A DNA stretch of 18,542 nt from Candidatus Falkowiibacteriota bacterium (GTDB lineage Bacteria; Patescibacteriota; Patescibacteriia; Patescibacteriales; UBA12465): NCBI GenBank assembly GCA_903937325.1, contig CAIZYV010000050.1:1-18542 (forward strand), in the 5' to 3' direction. Shown in pieces: positions 1 through 7,192 of the stretch. Position numbers and translations under genes: made by a program. A model generated the notes under the pieces. The model had not been told where the DNA came from. It did no database searches and saw nothing but the letters and a program-made list of their open reading frames with translations. Within the stretch, counting starts at the first letter, position 1; each line of letters opens with the position of its first letter.

Positions 1-1871
1 GATTCAATATATTTTTTAGCATTATCCCAAGCGCCGCCGCCGGAAGTCATTGACACGGCCACAAAGATGCCAGTCACGATTGAACCAACCAACAACCCGC
101 CTAAAGCTTCTACACCGTGCCCTTTACCAAAAAGGTTAAAGCCCAAGCCGACAATCACTGGTGCGACTACAGGAATAAGAGCTGGAATAATCATTTCTTT
201 AATTGCCGCCTTCGTCACGATATCAACAGTCCGACCATAATCAGGTTTTTCAGTGCCATCCATAATACCAGTTTTCTCTTTAAATTGTGCTCGGACATCT
301 TCAACCACAGAACCGGCCGCTCGTCCGACAGCCTTCATCGCCATCGCACCAAAAAGATAGGGAAGTAAGCCGCCTAAAAATAAACCAGCTAAAACAAAAG
401 GATTATTAATTAAGAATTCCGCATTGCCGCCTAAATCTTTAATCTTAAAAGTAAAGTCAGCAAACAAAACGAGTGCGGCTAAAGCGGCCGAACCAATCGC
501 ATAACCCTTAGTCACTGCCTTAGTCGTATTACCAACTGCATCTAAAGGATCAGTGATATCACGCACATCGTCACCGAGTTCCGCCATTTCCGCAATACCA
601 CCGGCATTGTCAGTAATGGGACCATAAGCATCGATAGTAACAATGATGCCGGCCATCGATAACATCGCCATAGCGGCGATAGCAATACCATATAAACCAG
701 CAAGAGAGAAAGCGCCCAAGATAGCAAACACAATAACAACGATTGGCCAAGCAGTCGATTTCATTGATACCGCCAAACCAGCAATCACATTTGTACCATG
801 ACCAGTCTTAGAAGCTTCGGCAATGCTTTTAACGGGAGCGAAAGCAGTGGAGGTATAATATTCAGTGATAACAACCAATAAGCCGGTGACAACCAGTCCG
901 ATTAAACTGGCTAGATAAATTTTTAAGCTCATAGCTGGATCGCTAACAAATAATTTAGTGATCGGATAAAAAGCAATAGCCGCTAATACGCCAGCAGCAA
1001 TTAAACCTTTATACAAGGCCTGCATGATGTTCTTATTTTTACCCAAACGGATAAAGAAAATACCGATGATAGAAGCAATAATAGAAACAGCTCCTAAAAC
1101 CAAAGGAAATAAAATAATATTTTTTGCATCCATGGCGCCGCCAACTGCAAAAGTCAGAGAACCAAGAATCATGGCCGCAATAGAAGTTACCGCATAAGTT
1201 TCAAAAAGGTCAGCCGCCATACCAGCGCAATCACCAACATTGTCACCGACATTATCAGCAATAACAGCGGGATTACGAGGATCATCTTCAGGAATACCGG
1301 CCTCAACTTTACCAATAAGATCAGCGCCGACATCAGCTGCCTTCGTATAAATACCTCCTCCCAAACGGGCAAAGATAGAAATCAAAGATCCGCCGAAAGC
1401 AAAACCAATTAAAGCATGTAAGTCACCAGTTAAAAAATAAAAGCCAGCAGTACCGAGCAAAGCTAAACCAACAACTAGCATACCAGTCACGCTGCCGCCT
1501 CTAACGGCGACAGTCAAGGCTTTCTGTAAACCGCCACGAGCAGCTTCTGTTGTACGAACATTAGCTCTCACGCTAACAAACATACCAATGTAACCAGTTA
1601 AAGCCGATAAAATCGCACCGATTATAAACGCCAGAGCGGTTAACCAGCCTAAAGCAGGGATAAAACCAATAACCAGAAACAAAATTAAAGCGACTAAACC
1701 AACCGCCTTATATTGGCGATTAAGAAAGGCGCGAGCGCCTGCTTGAATAGCAGCTGCGATTTCTTGCATTTTTTCATTACCTGCTGGCAAACGAAGAACG
1801 GACAGCATCGCGATTAAACCGTAAAGGATAGCGGCAACCGCGCTGCCAATAATCAAAAGATTGGTCATCAT
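1..1871 (-). CDS. hppA: Membrane-bound proton-translocating pyrophosphatase, C-terminus cut by window edge
   Basis: Integral membrane enzyme that hydrolyses pyrophosphate and pumps protons. The minus-strand frame is open from the ATG at 1871 to base 1, giving 623 complete codons; the family is usually about 660-700 residues, so only the C-terminal end is missing. Visible signatures are the pyrophosphate/Mg motif DVGADLIGKVE, followed by EDDPRNPAVIADNVGDNVGD, and the later GNTTKAVTKGYAIGSA. In this family a Lys after GNTT (instead of Ala) marks the K+-independent H+-pumping type, so this should be a K+-independent proton pump. Many hydrophobic segments run throughout. A second ATG lies directly after the first (1868), so the start is ambiguous by one codon. 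No Shine-Dalgarno is seen. It lies downstream of nusA on the same strand with a 55-base gap. It has no functional link to nusA; it salvages energy from biosynthetic pyrophosphate. Confidence 0.96.
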   Translation of the reverse strand, partial: MMTNLLIIGSAVAAILYGLIAMLSVLRLPAGNEKMQEIAAAIQAGARAFLNRQYKAVGLVALILFLVIGFIPALGWLTALAFIIGAILSALTGYIGMFVSVRANVRTTEAARGGLQKALTVAVRGGSVTGMLVVGLALLGTAGFYFLTGDLHALIGFAFGGSLISIFARLGGGIYTKAADVGADLIGKVEAGIPEDDPRNPAVIADNVGDNVGDCAGMAADLFETYAVTSIAAMILGSLTFAVGGAMDAKNIILFPLVLGAVSIIASIIGIFFIRLGKNKNIMQALYKGLIAAGVLAAIAFYPITKLFVSDPAMSLKIYLASLIGLVVTGLLVVITEYYTSTAFAPVKSIAEASKTGHGTNVIAGLAVSMKSTAWPIVVIVFAILGAFSLAGLYGIAIAAMAMLSMAGIIVTIDAYGPITDNAGGIAEMAELGDDVRDITDPLDAVGNTTKAVTKGYAIGSAALAALVLFADFTFKIKDLGGNAEFLINNPFVLAGLFLGGLLPYLFGAMAMKAVGRAAGSVVEDVRAQFKEKTGIMDGTEKPDYGRTVDIVTKAAIKEMIIPALIPVVAPVIVGLGFNLFGKGHGVEALGGLLVGSIVTGIFVAVSMTSGGGAWDNAKKYIE

Positions 1872-1926
1872 ATAATATTATTAAAATTTTTTCGGCCGAC
1901 TTTAAAAACTCGGCGGAAATTAAAAA

Positions 1927-3219
1927 TTATTCTTTACTAGCTTCACCTGCTTCTCCAGCTTCTTCCGCCGCTTCCGCCAGCGAAGGTGCGCTATCTAAAG
2001 ATATTTCTTCAGAAACTGTTTCGTCCAAAGGTAATTCGCCAGCCTCACTATCGGCGACTTTTTTTTCTCCATCTTCAGCCGCTTCGATAATATCGATTTT
2101 CCAGCCGGTTAAATGAGCAGCTAAGCGGACATTCTGACCACTTTTCCCGATAGCTAAAGATAATTTATCAGAGCTAACCTTAACAATTGCCTTATGCTCT
2201 TCTTCTTTTAATTCAATACTTAGAGTCTTCGCTGGGGCTAAAGCGTTAGCGATAAATTTTGCCGGGTCTTCCGCATATTCAATAATATCAACTTTCTCAC
2301 CGCCGAGTTCACTAATAATTGTTTGGATGCGAGCACCACGCTGACCGACACAAGAACCTACCGGATCAACATTTTCTGCTTCGGTATAAATCGCTACCTT
2401 AGAACGAGAACCGGCTTCACGTGCGACACCTTTAATTTCTACCAAGCCATTAGCAATTTCCGGAATTTCTAAATAAAATATTTTCTTTAAAATTTCCTCA
2501 CTGCGGCGAGATAAAATTATTTCCGGTCCCTTATGACCTTCACGAACTTCTTTAATATAAACTTTTACTCTTTCACCGGGACGATAGTATTCAGAAAAAA
2601 TCTGTTCTTCGGCGGGTAATATGCCAATCGCTTTACCTAAATCAACAAAGACTAAACGACCTTCACGGCGCTGAACAATACCGCCGACAACTTCTCTTTC
2701 TTTACTCTTAAATTCACTTAAAATCATGTCGCGTTCCATTTCCCGCAATTTTTGAATAATAACTTGTTTAGCTGTCTGAGCGGCCATGCGGCCATAACTT
2801 TCCGGAATAGGTAATTCGGTCATTATTTCTTCACCAATTTTCGCTTCATGGCGCATAATCGCCGCTTCTTTAAGCTGAATATCGGTTTTAGGATTAAATT
2901 TCTTTTCTTTTTCTTCATCCCCTCCGACCGCCTCTTCGCGTCGTTCTTCTTTTTCATCACGACGATAATCAGGGTCATTCAAACGACGAAGCATTTCTTC
3001 TTCTTCTTGCGCAGGTAAATTATCAACAACCGTTTTAACATCATAAATTTCCGATATCGCCGTATTGGGATCGAAAATTACTCTGATATTTTGATTTTTC
3101 TCGCCGAAATCTTTACGATAAGCCGCCGCTAAAGCTAGCTCAATCGTATTGACGACAGCTTGATAATCCAGGTTTTTTTCTTCACAAACCTGCTTGATAG
3201 CATTTGTTAGGTCAGACAT
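1927..3219 (-). CDS. nusA: Transcription termination/antitermination factor NusA
   Basis: RNA polymerase-binding factor that controls pausing, termination and antitermination. The order is an N-terminal polymerase-binding domain (about 1-175, with AAQTAKQVIIQKLREMER at 146-163), an S1 domain (about 177-240), KH1 with VGQRG at 291-295 and KH2 with GKSGQN at 358-363. A low-complexity acidic Ala/Glu tail (about 380-430) ends the protein. At 430 aa it is a compact NusA without the duplicated acidic C-terminal repeats of E. coli. Residues about 69-115 form a very charged, Glu/Arg/Lys-rich insertion in the N-terminal domain that E. coli NusA lacks. The start is the ATG at 3219; no clear Shine-Dalgarno precedes it, but a 5-bp GC hairpin (3229-3244) lies 9 bases upstream. 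The rimP and infB genes that often flank nusA are absent here. Confidence 0.96.
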   Translation of the reverse strand: MSDLTNAIKQVCEEKNLDYQAVVNTIELALAAAYRKDFGEKNQNIRVIFDPNTAISEIYDVKTVVDNLPAQEEEEMLRRLNDPDYRRDEKEERREEAVGGDEEKEKKFNPKTDIQLKEAAIMRHEAKIGEEIMTELPIPESYGRMAAQTAKQVIIQKLREMERDMILSEFKSKEREVVGGIVQRREGRLVFVDLGKAIGILPAEEQIFSEYYRPGERVKVYIKEVREGHKGPEIILSRRSEEILKKIFYLEIPEIANGLVEIKGVAREAGSRSKVAIYTEAENVDPVGSCVGQRGARIQTIISELGGEKVDIIEYAEDPAKFIANALAPAKTLSIELKEEEHKAIVKVSSDKLSLAIGKSGQNVRLAAHLTGWKIDIIEAAEDGEKKVADSEAGELPLDETVSEEISLDSAPSLAEAAEEAGEAGEASKE

Positions 3220-3228
3220 AATGTAGGG

Positions 3229-3244
3229 CCGCCTAATATGGCGG
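3229..3244 (-). other. Small GC hairpin directly upstream of nusA
   Basis: CCGCC (3229-3233) and GGCGG (3240-3244) pair around a 6-base loop. On the nusA strand it ends 9 bases before the start codon, where a ribosome would land. It could mask the start or stabilise the 5' end. It is short, so a regulatory role is only a possibility. Confidence 0.3.
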
Positions 3245-3263
3245 TAAAAAAATTTATAGAGAA

Positions 3264-3292
3264 AAAGCTAATTGTTTATCACAATTAGCTTT
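3264..3292 (-). terminator. Rho-independent terminator after the pilin gene
   Basis: A perfect 12-bp inverted repeat, AAAGCTAATTGT (3264-3275) and ACAATTAGCTTT (3281-3292), encloses a 5-base loop. On the minus strand the stem runs into TTTTTCTC and a later T-rich stretch. It lies about 50 bases after the pilin stop codon and separates the pilin transcript from nusA. Confidence 0.75.
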
Positions 3293-3341
3293 CCCAAAGA
3301 ATATAGCAAAAATTTGACACTTTGTCAAAAAACTTAAAAAA

Positions 3342-3776
3342 TTAAAAATTATTGTAATTAGTAGCAGTGACAGCGGCCTGAATGCGTAAAAGGACAAAAT
3401 AACTGATACTCCAAGCAGATAAGATTATAACCAGCCCGATTAAAGCTTGTTTTATTTCGCTTAAAGCCGACTTAACTTTTTCTTCATTGCCGGAAGCGAG
3501 CATATATTGAAAACCGGCGACAATCAAAATTATAATCAAAATCATCCCTAATAGAGAAAGAACAATGGTTATAATGCGAGCGGCCGTATAACGTATGTCA
3601 TCTGGCTTATCATCTCCAAAAGCTGTTTGGATTTCTCCCGCCTGAAAACCAACCTGAGAATCAATTAAGCTTTCTGCGGCTAAAACAGGCTGAGAAGTCG
3701 CAAATAAACTGAATTGTAAAAAACAAAGAATTAATAAAAAAGCGGCAGATAATAATTTCTTCGTGGTCAGGCTCAT
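3342..3776 (-). CDS. Type IV secretion system pilin-like (VirB2/TrbC-type) small membrane protein
   Basis: A 144-aa protein with an N-terminal signal sequence (about 1-34, likely cleaved after VLAA). A short polar stretch follows, then two transmembrane helices (about 68-92 and 108-133) joined by a short charged loop beginning ASGNEEKVKSAL. Signal peptide, two helices and a GNEEKVKSA-type loop match the T4SS pilin family (VirB2/TrbC-like) that recurs in Patescibacteria genomes, often as a solitary gene. No other secretion genes (VirB4, VirB6, VirD4) are in the window, so whether it forms a pilus is unknown. It is divergent from the flippase gene and followed by a strong terminator, so it is probably a single-gene transcript. 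The minus-strand -10 TATAAT at 3805-3800 with TTGTTT 17 bp upstream gives a very short leader. No Shine-Dalgarno is seen. Confidence 0.8.
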   Translation of the reverse strand: MSLTTKKLLSAAFLLILCFLQFSLFATSQPVLAAESLIDSQVGFQAGEIQTAFGDDKPDDIRYTAARIITIVLSLLGMILIIILIVAGFQYMLASGNEEKVKSALSEIKQALIGLVIILSAWSISYFVLLRIQAAVTATNYNNF

Positions 3777-3791
3777 ATAGTTTATGTTATG

Positions 3792-3828
3792 ATATAATCA
3801 TTATATAAAATCTTTCCCGAAAAAACAA
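3792..3828. promoter_or_regulatory. Divergent promoter with palindromic back-to-back -10 elements
   Basis: ATATAAT-C-ATTATAT (3792-3806) is a perfect 7-1-7 palindrome that presents TATAAT on the plus strand (3793-3798, toward the flippase) and on the minus strand (3805-3800, toward the pilin). The minus-strand element has TTGTTT at 3828-3823 with a 17-bp spacer. The plus-strand element lacks a good -35. Predicted starts give leaders of roughly 15-30 bases for the two genes. Confidence 0.6.
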
Positions 3829-3834
3829 GAAAAT

Positions 3835-5271
3835 ATGAATCTCCCCCGCAAAATCCTGCATAACACACTCATCCAAGTAATTGGTAAAATTGCTTCTACT
3901 GGCTTAAATCTCTTCGCTTTTGCACTAATAACGAGAGAATTGGGTCGAGGTGGCTTTGGTGAATATACGACTGTCATTACTTTTCTGTCCTTTTTTGCTA
4001 TTATAGCTGATCTAGGATTAACACTAGTAACCGTCCAGATGATTAACAGCCAGCCAGATAAAGAAGATTCTTTACTGGCTAATCTTTTTGGCCTACGCTT
4101 AGTCTCCGCCCTGATATTCATCGGTCTAGCACCAAGTATTGTCTTTCTCTTCGATTATAGTGACGGCGTTAAAATTGGCGTTTTGATTGCAGCCGCTTCT
4201 TTCATTTTTACAGCTTTAAATCAGATTATGATTGGCTTATTCCAAAGCCGCTTAAAAATGGATCGCGTCGCTTGGGCAGAAACTTTAAGTCGTTTTATCT
4301 TAATTATCGGTGTTATTATCAGTATTAAGCAAAATTGGGGTTTAAATGGTATGCTCGTAGCAACTTCTGCTGCCAGCTTAGTTAGTTTTCTGCTCCATTT
4401 CTTTTTTGCTCGGCGTTTCGCCCGTATTAGGCCAAGATTCGATTGGCCGGAGTGGCGACGAATTATCCACCTATCCTGGCCTTTGGCTGTTACTATCGCT
4501 TTCAATCTAATTTATCTGCGTGCCGATACCTTAATTCTATCTTTCCTAAAAAGCCCAGAAACAGTTGGTCTTTATGGGGCCGCTTATAAGATCATCGATG
4601 TTTTAAGTTCTTTGCCTTTTATGTTCGCTGGTATCGTCTTACCATTACTAACTGCCGCCTGGGTCAAACAAGACAGAGAAAGATTTAATAAAATTCTACA
4701 AAAATCTTTCGACATCATGGCGATAGCGTCCATCCCTATAGTTATTGGTACACAATTTCTCGCCAAAGAGATAATAATTCTTATCGCTGGGCCAGAATTT
4801 GCCGACGCTGGTCTAATTTTACAAGTATTAATTATTGCCGTTGGCGCCATCTTCCTAGGCAACGTGCTTGCCCATGCTATAATTGCTATTGAAGCACAAA
4901 AAAAAGTCATTGGCCTTTATATTTTTACTGGAATCAGTTCCTTGCTCGCTTACTTTCTACTAATACCGCACTTTTCTTATTTTGGCGCGGCCGCTGTCAC
5001 TGTTTATAGCGAGAGTATAATTACCTTACTAATTAGTTTCTTTATTTATCGTCAAATAAAGTTTAAGCTGAATTTTAGCAGTCTAAAAAAAGCCCTTATC
5101 GCTTCATTAATCATGGGTGCTGGATTATGGATAAGGCCGGACAATCTTCGATCTTCTTCTCTTGGCTTATTAATTAGTCTACTGACCGCCGGACTTATTT
5201 ATTTCTTCTGCTTATATATATTTAAAACTTTCAAACAAAGTGATATCGATTTAATCACCAATAAGACATAA
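3835..5271 (+). CDS. Polysaccharide/lipid-linked oligosaccharide flippase (Wzx/MATE-like, MOP superfamily)
   Basis: A 478-aa polytopic membrane protein with about 12-14 hydrophobic segments. The N-terminus (NTLIQVIGKIASTGLNLFAF, then TRELGRGGFGEYTTV) is typical of the polysaccharide biosynthesis / Wzx branch of the MOP flippases, which translocate lipid-linked glycans across the cytoplasmic membrane. RADTLILSFL and GLYGAAYKI in the middle also fit this family. MurJ is a relative, but the N-terminal pattern fits Wzx-type better. The substrate cannot be read from sequence. No glycosyltransferases adjoin it; the phosphohexomutase at 16745 could supply sugar precursors. The start is the ATG at 3835, with A-rich leader and no real Shine-Dalgarno. 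The pseudouridine synthase begins 4 bases after its stop, so the two are co-transcribed. Confidence 0.88.
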   Translation: MNLPRKILHNTLIQVIGKIASTGLNLFAFALITRELGRGGFGEYTTVITFLSFFAIIADLGLTLVTVQMINSQPDKEDSLLANLFGLRLVSALIFIGLAPSIVFLFDYSDGVKIGVLIAAASFIFTALNQIMIGLFQSRLKMDRVAWAETLSRFILIIGVIISIKQNWGLNGMLVATSAASLVSFLLHFFFARRFARIRPRFDWPEWRRIIHLSWPLAVTIAFNLIYLRADTLILSFLKSPETVGLYGAAYKIIDVLSSLPFMFAGIVLPLLTAAWVKQDRERFNKILQKSFDIMAIASIPIVIGTQFLAKEIIILIAGPEFADAGLILQVLIIAVGAIFLGNVLAHAIIAIEAQKKVIGLYIFTGISSLLAYFLLIPHFSYFGAAAVTVYSESIITLLISFFIYRQIKFKLNFSSLKKALIASLIMGAGLWIRPDNLRSSSLGLLISLLTAGLIYFFCLYIFKTFKQSDIDLITNKT

Positions 5272-5275
5272 TCAT

Positions 5276-6052
5276 ATGGCCAATATAAAAACTCCTCAAG
5301 GTAATATAGAAATTATTTTTGATGATGATGATATCTTAGTTATCAATAAACCCGCCGGCTTAATCGTCCACGAGGCCGAGAGTCATGATGAAAAAACTCT
5401 GGCTGATTATCTTTTATCCGTCTACCCCCAACTGGCTGGTGTTGGCGAAGAAGATAATCGTCCCGGAATAGTTCACCGCCTAGATAAAGACGCAAGCGGG
5501 TTAATGGTTGTCGCTAAAAATAATACTGCTTTCAAACACTTGAAAGCTCAATTCAAAACTAGGCGAGTAAAAAAAGAATATATCGCTTTAGCTTATGGAA
5601 AATTGAGTAAAGATGAGGGAGAAATTATTTTTCCAATCATCCGAGCAAAATCCGGTCACAAAATGGCCGCCTTGCCAGTTAAAGTTAGAAGCGACAAAGA
5701 AAAATTATCAAACCGCGATCAAGGAAATCTTGACGCCAGAGGAAAAGCTCGAGAAGCAAGTACAAAATTCATAGTAGAAAAAAGGTGGCCACACTTTACC
5801 CTCTTGCAAGTGAAAATAAAAACCGGTCGCACGCATCAAATTCGCGTCCATCTCGCTGCCTATGGACACCCTCTGCTCGGCGATAACCTATATGGCACAC
5901 CAAAAACAAAAGTAAAAAATAAAAAAATTTCTCTAGGAAGAATATTCTTAATGGCTCAAAAACTAAGCTTCCGCGACTTAAAAGGCGAAAAACGAGAATT
6001 CCAAATTGAACTCGATCCAATCTTGCAAGAATTCTTAAAAAAATTAAAATAA
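5276..6052 (+). CDS. RluA-family RNA pseudouridine synthase
   Basis: Converts uridines in rRNA or tRNA to pseudouridine. The catalytic motif HRLDKDASG is at residues 67-75, with D70 the nucleophile, and the family motif GRTHQIRVHLAAYGHPLLGD is at about 184-203. At 258 aa it has no N-terminal S4 RNA-binding domain (RluD has one); it begins directly with the catalytic domain (IIFDDDDILVINKPAG). Between about residues 125 and 160 is a charged stretch (SDKEKLSNRDQGNLDARGK) within the catalytic domain. Which site it modifies (RluA, RluC or RluD-like) cannot be told from sequence alone. It starts 4 bases after the flippase stop, probably in one operon, with no Shine-Dalgarno. Confidence 0.9.
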   Translation: MANIKTPQGNIEIIFDDDDILVINKPAGLIVHEAESHDEKTLADYLLSVYPQLAGVGEEDNRPGIVHRLDKDASGLMVVAKNNTAFKHLKAQFKTRRVKKEYIALAYGKLSKDEGEIIFPIIRAKSGHKMAALPVKVRSDKEKLSNRDQGNLDARGKAREASTKFIVEKRWPHFTLLQVKIKTGRTHQIRVHLAAYGHPLLGDNLYGTPKTKVKNKKISLGRIFLMAQKLSFRDLKGEKREFQIELDPILQEFLKKLK

Positions 6053-6054
6053 CT

Positions 6055-6083
6055 TTGACTTTAAAAGCATTTTTTTCTATAAT
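6055..6083 (+). promoter_or_regulatory. Near-consensus promoter of the DsbA/GILT-like gene
   Basis: TTGACT at 6055-6060 and TATAAT at 6078-6083 are separated by exactly 17 bases. The predicted transcription start near 6090 leaves an A-rich leader of about 30 bases before the ATG at 6121. The -35 begins 3 bases after the rluA-family stop codon. Confidence 0.75.
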
Positions 6084-6103
6084 ATACTTTATATAGAAAA
6101 AAA
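6070..6103 (+). repeat. 12-bp AT inverted repeat overlapping the -10
   Basis: TTTTTTTCTATA (6070-6081) and TATAGAAAAAAA (6092-6103) form a perfect inverted repeat with a 10-base spacer. The left arm overlaps the -10 element. It could be an operator for an unknown repressor, or a weak AU hairpin after the upstream gene. Confidence 0.5.
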
Positions 6104-6120
6104 TAATAAAAGATAAAAAT

Positions 6121-7131
6121 ATGAAAAAATTGTGCCAGCGTCTCTTTAAAAAGAAAGGAGTACCCGCTATCGTTATTGCGGTAGTTATACTCATAGTCGC
6201 CGCTCTCTTATTTTTCTTCTTGTCTGATAAACAAGATTATAAGGAAATCGGTATTGATGAAGCTAAAGCAAAATCAGAAGATTTTATCAATAATTTCCTA
6301 ATGCCTAGTGGCAGTAAAGCCACTATCACCGAAACTTCAGAAGAATATGATCTTTATAAAATGAAAATTGATATCGGTAGTGAAAGCCCCGTCGAATCTT
6401 ATGTTAGTAAAGATGGTAAGCTCTTTTTTCCACAAGCAATTAATATGGAAAAAACAGGGCAGGAAACAGCCAATACTGATAGCGCCCAAAACACCCCAGC
6501 TACGCCAACTGACATCCCTAAAAATGACAAACCTGTAGTAGAGTTATTCGTTATGAGTTATTGCCCTTATGGCACTCAAATCGAAAAGGGTATGCTTCCA
6601 GTAATTGAGGCGCTCGGCAATAAGATTGATTTTAAATTAAAGTTCTGCGATTACGCGATGCACGAAAAAAAAGAATTAGACGAAAACTTAGTTCAATATT
6701 GTATTCAGAAAGAACAGCCGGAAAAATTAGCTGAATATCTCACTTGTTTCTTAGCAGAAAGCAAGGGCGCAGAATGTTTAGCTAAGGTCGCGAATAAAAA
6801 TAAAATTGAAAAATGCGTTGACAGCACCGATAAAGAATTCAAAGTCAGCGCTAACTACGCAAGTAAAACTGATTGGCGCGGTACTTTCCCTGGATTCAAT
6901 GTCGACAAAGCTGATAATGACAAATATAGCGTCGGCGGTTCTCCGACTTTAATAATCAACGGCAAAGAAGTTCAGAGTGGACGCGATTCTGCCTCTCTCT
7001 TAAACACTATTTGTGCAGCTTTCAACAACGCTCCGGAAGAATGCAGCCAAACACTTAACAGCCAATCACCGACTCCCGGTTTTGGCTTCGACTACAGCGC
7101 CGCAAGCGGTGCTGCCGCTTCCTGTAACTAA
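6121..7131 (+). CDS. Membrane-anchored DsbA/GILT-like thioredoxin-fold protein with CPYG active site
   Basis: A 336-aa protein with a basic start and one transmembrane anchor (about 14-34), so the rest is probably outside the membrane. Residues about 38-108 form a small domain ending SYVSKDGKLFFPQAI, a module I recall before DsbA-like domains in archaea and Patescibacteria. A Pro/Thr linker follows. The thioredoxin fold starts at about 137 with VVELFVMSYCPYG. C148 is present but the resolving Cys is Gly151. The cis-Pro loop is GGSPTLI (P275). Cysteines C176, C194, C209, C219, C232, C298, C308 and C335, and the HEKKELDENLVQYC stretch, recall GILT thiol reductases more than classic DsbA. It likely acts on disulfides of extracytoplasmic proteins. 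It has its own promoter and terminator, so it is a single-gene unit. The reaction (oxidase, reductase or isomerase) is not known. Confidence 0.82.
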   Translation: MKKLCQRLFKKKGVPAIVIAVVILIVAALLFFFLSDKQDYKEIGIDEAKAKSEDFINNFLMPSGSKATITETSEEYDLYKMKIDIGSESPVESYVSKDGKLFFPQAINMEKTGQETANTDSAQNTPATPTDIPKNDKPVVELFVMSYCPYGTQIEKGMLPVIEALGNKIDFKLKFCDYAMHEKKELDENLVQYCIQKEQPEKLAEYLTCFLAESKGAECLAKVANKNKIEKCVDSTDKEFKVSANYASKTDWRGTFPGFNVDKADNDKYSVGGSPTLIINGKEVQSGRDSASLLNTICAAFNNAPEECSQTLNSQSPTPGFGFDYSAASGAAASCN

Positions 7132-7145
7132 AATAGACATTGCAA

Positions 7146-7175
7146 AAAAGACCCTGCCGATTGGCAGGGTCTTTT
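7146..7175. terminator. Bidirectional terminator between convergent genes
   Basis: AAAAGACCCTGCC (7146-7158) and GGCAGGGTCTTTT (7163-7175) form a perfect 13-bp stem with a GATT loop. The A-run on the left and T-run on the right allow it to act on both strands: for the DsbA/GILT-like gene and for glutamate dehydrogenase, which converge here. Confidence 0.92.
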
Positions 7176-7192
7176 GTATATACAAACTTAAT

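Noticed and set aside
117..368. 83-codon plus-strand open frame
   Set aside because: Antisense to hppA, which is strongly conserved in the other strand.
1895..1914. GCCGA/TCGGC hairpin between nusA and hppA as a terminator
   Set aside because: Only 5 bp with a 10-base loop, and on the transcribed strand it is followed by an A-run, not a T-run.
5796..6194. 132-codon minus-strand open frame
   Set aside because: It is antisense to the conserved end of the pseudouridine synthase and the start of the DsbA/GILT-like gene and shows no family signature.
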